From Kyrpidia tusciae DSM 2912 (lineage in GTDB: Bacteria; Bacillota; Bacilli; Kyrpidiales; Kyrpidiaceae), in the NCBI RefSeq assembly GCF_000092905.1, contig NC_014098.1, positions 1,178,001-1,242,000 on the forward strand: DNA of 64,000 bases, read 5' to 3'. Position 1 is the first letter of the stretch, and every line of letters starts with the position of its first letter. The notes below the pieces were generated by a model. The model saw only the letters and a list, made by a program, of their open reading frames with translations. It ran no database searches and was not told the origin of the DNA. Below, one piece after another: positions 59,266-64,000 of the stretch. The translations under genes were made by a program, and so were the position numbers.

Positions 59266-61413
59266 ATGCGAGGAAAGAAGCAGAAACCGGTCAAATGGAT
59301 GGGGCCTTTGCTGGGTCTTGCCCTGGTATTTCCACTCATTCCCATAGCCGATGCGGCCTCGGGGGAGGCGGCGATCCGGTCGGTGGAGTTTGAAGGGATG
59401 GAAGCCCCAAAAACTGCGGAGGATATGGCCAGAGTTTATACCACGGCGAAAGTCAAAGTGACCTATGCCGACCGCTCTGTAAAGATTTTCCCTCTCACGT
59501 ACAAGCCCCTCTTTAAAAGCACCGACGCCGTGGGAGGCACGGTGGCGGGGATCGCAGTGGATGCCAACGGAAAACCCATCATGGATACCAGCAACCCCGA
59601 CAAGCCGGTGCCTTACGTGTCAGATGCCCCGGACGCCAACAGTCTCTTCCAGGTGCCCGGAGCTCCCCCCACCGGCCTTGGCGGGAACCCTTTGTCCCTC
59701 GTGACTCACTACGAGTATGTGACCAGCGATCAGGCCGGGAACTCGGCCTATGGGTTGGTGCCCGCCAGTATGAGCCACACGGTGATCGATCAGAACCGGG
59801 AAACCGGGGAGTTGACGCCGGTGAAGTTGGACAAAATCGATTTTTCCGGGGTGGGCGGACTGTGGATCCCCTGTAACGGATCCCTGACCCCCTGGAACAC
59901 CCATCTGGGCAGTGAAGAATACGACCCGGACGCCCGGGCTTTTGAGGCGGACCCGACAGAGACTTTTGTCGGTCCTTTCGTCCGGGCCTATTATCAGGAT
60001 CCGGACAAGAAGGGGAATCCTTATGCCTACGGCTACGTGCCCGAGGTGATCGTGCGCCCGGACCAGTCCACCACGGTGGTGAAGCATTACAGTCTCGGCC
60101 GATTCTCTCACGAGCTGGCCAAGGTGGCTCCGGACATGAAGACGGTGCTGTTCGGGGATGACGGCGCTTATACGATGTTGTTCATGTACGTTGCGGACCG
60201 CCCCAGGGATTTGTCCTCGGGAACCCTTTATGCCGCCAAATGGATCCAGAAGGCTTCGGATAACGGCGGGGCTGCAGACCTGAAGTGGATCCGCCTCGGC
60301 CATGCCACGGACAGCGAGATCAAAGGGTACATCGACCGGGGCATTGCCTTCAGCGACATGTTCGAGAGCTCGGACGGGCCGGCTGAGGGCTTTCAGGCGG
60401 TGAAGACCTATCCTTCCGGGAAAATCGAATATCTCAAAGTGAAGCCCGGGATGGAGCAGGCGGCGGCGTTCTTGGAGCCTCGCCGGTACGGAGCGCTGCT
60501 CGGAGCGACATCGGAGTTTAACAAGATGGAGGGCGTAACCGTCAACGCGGCGGACGGCAAGCTGTACGTGGCCATGTCGTCGGTGGAGAAGTCCATGGAA
60601 AGCAGCAGCAAAGACCCGGTGGACGATATTCACGTCAATAAAATCAAGTCTGGCGCCGTCTATGAACTGCCCTTTGCCGCAGGGCAGAAAGATGCCGATG
60701 GGGCGCCCATTCGAAGTGCCTATGTCCCGACATCGATGAAAGGGCTGGTGGTGGGCCGGGACCTCCCGGCTCCGGATGCCAAGGGAGGCACCGCCGACGA
60801 TAACTGGGTGGCCAACCCCGACAATCTGTCGTACTCCGAAGCCCTGCGGACCCTCTTTATCGGTGAAGACAGCGGAATGCACGCCAACAATTACGTCTGG
60901 GCGTACCAGATCGACTCAGGGCGGCTTTCGAGGATCCTGTCGGTGCCCGCCGGAGCGGAAGCGACCGGGCTTCAAGCGGTGGACAACCTGAATGGATTTA
61001 GCTACGTCATGAGTAATTTCCAACACCCCGGAGATGAAATGATCCTGCCGGAACCCTTGAAGAGCGAAGTGGAAAATTACATTACGCGGGATTTTGACAA
61101 CAAAAAAGCGGGGATGGTGGGGTACATCGCCGGCCTGCCGACGATAGGGGCGCAAGACCGCGGACTTCCGGGGCTGGGGAATGTCCTCGTAGAGTTGCGC
61201 CGGGCCGCTGAAGCGGCGGGGGCGGACATCCGGTGGAATGAGATCACCCGGGAAGTGACCCTCGAGTACCGCGGCCACCGTCTGCAGTTTCGGGTCGGGG
61301 AGATGGCCGCTTGGATGGACGGCCGACAAGTGGACCTGCCCCATCCCCCGGAACTACGAGATGGCCGGATGATGGTCCCTCAGCGGATTTTGGAGCAATT
61401 CTTGGCTCGGTAA
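59266..61413 (+). CDS. phoX: PhoX-like phosphatase fused to a copper-amine-oxidase-type N domain
   Basis: 715 residues from the ATG at 59266 (GTG 59257 and TTG 59260 are also in frame; no strong ribosome site is seen). Basic tail and hydrophobic core with an ADA-AS-like cleavage site predict Sec secretion; there is no twin-arginine motif. The bulk is the PhoX/DUF839 domain (VGGLWIPCNGSLTPWNTHLG SEEYDPD, GRFSHELAKVAPD, LFGDDGAYTMLFMYVADRP). About 78 C-terminal residues (RWNEITREVTLEYRGHRLQF RVG, DGRQVDLPHPPELRDGRMMV PQRILEQFL) form a copper-amine-oxidase N-terminal domain, a wall-binding or dimerising module in Firmicutes. Presumably an extracellular phosphatase. Confidence 0.8.
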   Translation: MRGKKQKPVKWMGPLLGLALVFPLIPIADAASGEAAIRSVEFEGMEAPKTAEDMARVYTTAKVKVTYADRSVKIFPLTYKPLFKSTDAVGGTVAGIAVDANGKPIMDTSNPDKPVPYVSDAPDANSLFQVPGAPPTGLGGNPLSLVTHYEYVTSDQAGNSAYGLVPASMSHTVIDQNRETGELTPVKLDKIDFSGVGGLWIPCNGSLTPWNTHLGSEEYDPDARAFEADPTETFVGPFVRAYYQDPDKKGNPYAYGYVPEVIVRPDQSTTVVKHYSLGRFSHELAKVAPDMKTVLFGDDGAYTMLFMYVADRPRDLSSGTLYAAKWIQKASDNGGAADLKWIRLGHATDSEIKGYIDRGIAFSDMFESSDGPAEGFQAVKTYPSGKIEYLKVKPGMEQAAAFLEPRRYGALLGATSEFNKMEGVTVNAADGKLYVAMSSVEKSMESSSKDPVDDIHVNKIKSGAVYELPFAAGQKDADGAPIRSAYVPTSMKGLVVGRDLPAPDAKGGTADDNWVANPDNLSYSEALRTLFIGEDSGMHANNYVWAYQIDSGRLSRILSVPAGAEATGLQAVDNLNGFSYVMSNFQHPGDEMILPEPLKSEVENYITRDFDNKKAGMVGYIAGLPTIGAQDRGLPGLGNVLVELRRAAEAAGADIRWNEITREVTLEYRGHRLQFRVGEMAAWMDGRQVDLPHPPELRDGRMMVPQRILEQFLAR

Positions 61414-61447
61414 GTGATTTGGCCGCGTCAGGCTGATGCCGCGACAG

Positions 61448-61490
61448 GCCATCCGGAGGTCGCCGCCGCGACCCCGGGTGGCTTTGTTTT
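61448..61490 (+). terminator. terminator after the PhoX-like gene
   Basis: A 15-bp stem with one bulged A (left arm 61448-61463, right arm 61468-61482) is followed by TTTGTTTT. Confidence 0.8.
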
Positions 61491-61562
61491 GTATATCCAA
61501 GACCGCCGGGCCTTGTCGCCCTCTTGAACCAAAGGTAAAGTGAAGGCAAAGGGGGACTTGTC

Positions 61563-62399
61563 ATGAGGGTGCACAGGCGTGTGACGAAACGACGGGTGGA
61601 GGGCGGGGGCGGACTTTGGCTCTACGTGGAGGAAAGCGGAAATCCCTCGGGTCGACCCATCGTGTTTTTCCACGGTTATTCCCAGAATCACTTGGTCTGG
61701 CTGAAACAGACCCATTCCGATCTGGCGGAAGAATTCCGTCTGATCGCGGTGGATCTCCGGGGCCACGGGAGATCCGACAAGCCTCAGGGGGTATACGGCG
61801 ATTCTCGGCTTTGGGCGGAGGATGTGGCTGGGATTCTCCGGGCTTTGGAGCTGGCCCAGCCGGTTCTTGTAGGATGGTCGTACAGCGGACTTGTGCTCTG
61901 CGATTATGTGCGGCATTACGGCCAGGAGGCGATCGGTGGCCTGGTTTTCGTCGGCGCCGTGACCCGGACTGGGGTTAAAGAGTCTTTTGCGGATTTGGGA
62001 GATGAGTTTGTGGCCCTGGTTCGGCCTTCCTTTTCAAACGTGGTAACCGAAAGACAGTCCGCCATGGAGCAATTGATCCATCTCACCATGAACGGGTTAC
62101 TGTCCGAAGAAGAATTCTATCTTTTTCTCGGCTTTAACGGGGTGGTTCCGCCTCATGTCCGGGAGGGAATGATGAAGAGGAAGCTGTCCAATGATGATCT
62201 TTTGCCAACCCTTCAAAAACCGGTGTTGATCGTGCACGGAAGTGAAGACCAGGTCGTGCTCCCGGCGGCGGCGGAGCGGCACGCGGGCATGATCCCCAAG
62301 GCCCGGCTCCGGATCTATCCCCGCGCCGGACACAGTCCCTTCTGGGAAGATCCCGGACGATTTAACGAGAATTTACGGGAATTTGTCCGATCCATTTGA
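61563..62399 (+). CDS. alpha/beta-fold hydrolase
   Basis: 278 residues. Catalytic pieces: oxyanion loop FFHGYSQNH, strand IAVDLRGHGRSDKP, nucleophile elbow GWSYSG (Ser), acid in IVHGSEDQVV (Asp), and AGHSPFWEDP (His). Length fits esterases, haloperoxidase-like and lipase-type enzymes; the cap region gives no substrate hint. It has its own start region after the PhoX terminator and lies before the paa promoter. Confidence 0.75.
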   Translation: MRVHRRVTKRRVEGGGGLWLYVEESGNPSGRPIVFFHGYSQNHLVWLKQTHSDLAEEFRLIAVDLRGHGRSDKPQGVYGDSRLWAEDVAGILRALELAQPVLVGWSYSGLVLCDYVRHYGQEAIGGLVFVGAVTRTGVKESFADLGDEFVALVRPSFSNVVTERQSAMEQLIHLTMNGLLSEEEFYLFLGFNGVVPPHVREGMMKRKLSNDDLLPTLQKPVLIVHGSEDQVVLPAAAERHAGMIPKARLRIYPRAGHSPFWEDPGRFNENLREFVRSI

Positions 62400-62468
62400 G
62401 GCCGGGGCGGTTGCCCGGCTCGCTTAAATGGGCCGGTGATCGCCTTATTTCTCAGGCCGTTTGCGGTA

Positions 62469-62497
62469 TTGACACGGCCAAGAAGATGCGCTATATT
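62469..62497 (+). promoter_or_regulatory. sigma-A promoter of the paa operon
   Basis: TTGACA, 17 bases, TATATT, 53 bases before the paaA start. Confidence 0.88.
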
Positions 62498-62503
62498 GAA
62501 AAC

Positions 62504-62519
62504 AAGCAAGCGCTTGCTT
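62504..62519 (+). promoter_or_regulatory. 16-bp palindromic operator (TetR-type candidate)
   Basis: AAGCAAGCGCTTGCTT is a perfect palindrome that overlaps the predicted transcription start of paaA. Its size and position fit a TetR-family repressor such as PaaR or FadR, whose gene is not in the window. Confidence 0.65.
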
Positions 62520-62550
62520 AAATAGTGCGGGGATGAAGGAGGCGGCGACG

Positions 62551-63501
62551 GTGAGCGAAGAAGCGAAGATGCAGCAATTTATGGAACGCATCAACCGCGG
62601 CGAGCGGATTGAAGCCACGGACTGGATGCCGGATGAGTACCGGCACTTGGTGCTCAAGCAGATCCACATGCACGGGATCAGCGAGGTGATGGGGGCATAC
62701 CCGGAGAAGGAGTGGGTCCCTAAGGCCCCGACCTTGCGGCGCAAGTTGGCAATTATGGCCAAGGTTCAGGATGAAGTCGGCCATGGGCAATTACTGCTGA
62801 GGGTGGCGGAGGATATCGCAGCTCCCTGGGGGAAAGTCCGGGATGACATGATCGAGGATCTGTTTGTCAACAAGGTCAAGTTTCATAATGTCTTCCATAT
62901 GGAGGCCCGAACCTGGGCGGATGCTGGGCTGATCGGATGGCTGGTGGACGGATCGGCGATTATCACCCAGGTTTCTTTGCTGGGGTCGTCTTACGGGCCG
63001 TATGCCCGGGTTCTGAAGCGCATTGCGGCGGAAGAGAGTTTTCACATGCAGCACGGGGAATCGATTTGCCTGGCTTTGGCGAACGGAACTCCGGCCCAGA
63101 AAGAGATGCTGCAGGATGCCCTCAACCGCTGGTGGGAATCTCTCATGTTTTTCTTTGGGCCTCCGCTGATGTCTTCGGCGGCTCAGAAGATGATGGATTA
63201 TCGCATCCGCACGAAGACCAACGAACAGTTGCGGCAGAAGTTTTTGACCAGGTATGTACCGCGGATTCGGGCACTTGGACTGGAGATTCCAGATCCGGCC
63301 CTTCGCTATGACGAAGAGAAAAAGGTCTGGAGCTACACCCAGCCCGATTGGGAGAAGTTCTACCACATCGTGAAACACAACGCCGGGCCCAAGTCCCAAG
63401 AGCGGTTGGCGCTGCGGAAACAGGCTCATGAAGGCCAGCGCTGGGTGCGAGAAGCGATGAGTCGGACCCGGGAAAAAGAGAAAGATTTGGCCGTGGTCTG
63501 A
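62551..63501 (+). CDS. paaA: phenylacetyl-CoA epoxidase subunit PaaA
   Basis: 316 residues; GTG at 62551 follows AAGGAGG by eight bases (an ATG at 62533 is also in frame). The catalytic diiron subunit: VLKQIHMHGISEVMGAYPEK EW and KLAIMAKVQDEVGHGQLLLR (ExxH), then RIAAEESFHMQHGE (ExxH). With PaaB, C and E it adds oxygen to phenylacetyl-CoA to give the 1,2-epoxide. First gene of paaABC. Confidence 0.97.
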   Translation: MSEEAKMQQFMERINRGERIEATDWMPDEYRHLVLKQIHMHGISEVMGAYPEKEWVPKAPTLRRKLAIMAKVQDEVGHGQLLLRVAEDIAAPWGKVRDDMIEDLFVNKVKFHNVFHMEARTWADAGLIGWLVDGSAIITQVSLLGSSYGPYARVLKRIAAEESFHMQHGESICLALANGTPAQKEMLQDALNRWWESLMFFFGPPLMSSAAQKMMDYRIRTKTNEQLRQKFLTRYVPRIRALGLEIPDPALRYDEEKKVWSYTQPDWEKFYHIVKHNAGPKSQERLALRKQAHEGQRWVREAMSRTREKEKDLAVV

Positions 63502-63523
63502 CGGTGCAGAGGGGGGAGAGCAG

Positions 63524-63862
63524 ATGCAGTTGAACGGTTCAGCCGGGGATTACGAGGTTTATGAAGTCTTTGTTCAGTACGATCCCCTGGAGCACCACGT
63601 GCACGTGGGGAGTGTGGTGTCTTCCTCGGGAGAAATGGCCCTTCAGGTGGCCCGGGAGAATTTTCTCCGCCGGGACGACGCGGTAAATCTTTGGGTCGTG
63701 CCCCGGGGCCAGGTGTTTGCCACCTCTTATGAAGATGCGGACTTTTTCGCCAAGGAAATGGATCATTCTTATCGGGAAGCCAGCGGGTATCCCGAGAACG
63801 CGAAGTTGTGGAAATCGTTCAAACAACGGGCCATTGAGCTGGAGGATCTGATTCGAGACTGA
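63524..63862 (+). CDS. paaB: phenylacetyl-CoA epoxidase subunit PaaB
   Basis: 112 residues, ATG behind GGGGGAGAG. YEVFVQYDPLEHHVHVGSVV SS, MALQVARENFLRRDDAVNLW VV and EDADFFAKEMDHSYREASGY match PaaB. It bridges the PaaA-PaaC heterodimers in the complex. Confidence 0.95.
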   Translation: MQLNGSAGDYEVYEVFVQYDPLEHHVHVGSVVSSSGEMALQVARENFLRRDDAVNLWVVPRGQVFATSYEDADFFAKEMDHSYREASGYPENAKLWKSFKQRAIELEDLIRD

Positions 63863-63875
63863 GGAGGGTTGGGGG

Positions 63876-64000
63876 ATGAGGGTGGAGGATGCCGCCGCGG
63901 CGCGCGGGAATGAGGGATACCGCCGGGTGTTGACAGATTTTTTGTATCAATTGGCAGACGATGATCTGGTGCTGGGTCATCGGGATTCGGAGTGGCTGGG
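63876..64000 (+). CDS. paaC: phenylacetyl-CoA epoxidase subunit PaaC, cut by the window end
   Basis: 41 residues visible, ATG behind GGAGGGTTGGGGG. VLTDFLYQLADDDLVLGHRD SEWLG is the PaaC N-terminus; the second (non-catalytic) diiron-fold subunit. The gene continues beyond the right edge. Confidence 0.9.
   Translation, partial: MRVEDAAAARGNEGYRRVLTDFLYQLADDDLVLGHRDSEWL

Overview
The window is a GC-rich stretch of chromosome from an endospore-forming Firmicute. The chain yqeG-yqeH-aroE-nadD-yqeK-rsfS-leuS, then comEA-comEC-holA-rpsT-gpr-spoIIP-yqxA-lepA-hemW-hrcA-grpE-dnaK-dnaJ-prmA, is the conserved Bacillales order. The many GTG and TTG starts and the phenylacetate genes suggest a member of the Alicyclobacillaceae, probably Kyrpidia-like. 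The genus is an inference from gene order and composition, not from a marker search. I saw no rRNA or tRNA genes, no CRISPR array and no intact mobile element.

Layout. 0-8.3 kb: fatty-acid and acyl-CoA genes (a partial acyl-CoA dehydrogenase, an acyl-CoA dehydrogenase paired with a kinase-like phosphotransferase, a thioesterase), an intact sigK, an orphan histidine kinase, and three gene remnants (ogt-like, phage primase-like, acyl-CoA ligase). 8.4-29.8 kb: an accessory region of about 21 kb with ten glycosyltransferase or glycosyltransferase-like genes, four sugar-nucleotide genes, two DUF6385-type proteins (one with five Thr-rich 21-residue repeats), a SPOCS-like protein with a Pro/Thr-rich tail, and a three-gene operon of a membrane ferritin-like protein, an FMN glutamate-synthase-like protein and an unknown protein. 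29.9-31.7 kb: a class B penicillin-binding protein. 31.9-59.1 kb: the conserved housekeeping and sporulation block. 59.2-64 kb: a PhoX-like phosphatase fusion, an alpha/beta hydrolase and the start of the paaABC operon.

How the genes work together. The region from 8.4 to 29.8 kb reads as a self-contained system that builds nucleotide sugars (dehydrogenase, two SDR enzymes, nucleotidyltransferase), transfers them, and encodes its probable protein acceptors. The acceptors are the Thr-rich repeat protein, translated directly upstream of three TPR glycosyltransferases, and the SPOCS-like protein, whose downstream neighbour is a transferase with the DxH, WGxED and HVFRK motifs of polypeptide GalNAc-transferases. 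Because SPOCS proteins belong to spore envelopes, I infer a spore-surface O-glycosylation locus. This is the most novel part of the window.

Regulation seen directly: a perfect CIRCE operator before hrcA-grpE-dnaK-dnaJ, a consensus promoter followed by a T-box-like terminator leader before leuS, a 16-bp palindrome just after the paa promoter, and an 11-bp hairpin reaching into the ribosome binding region of spoIIP.
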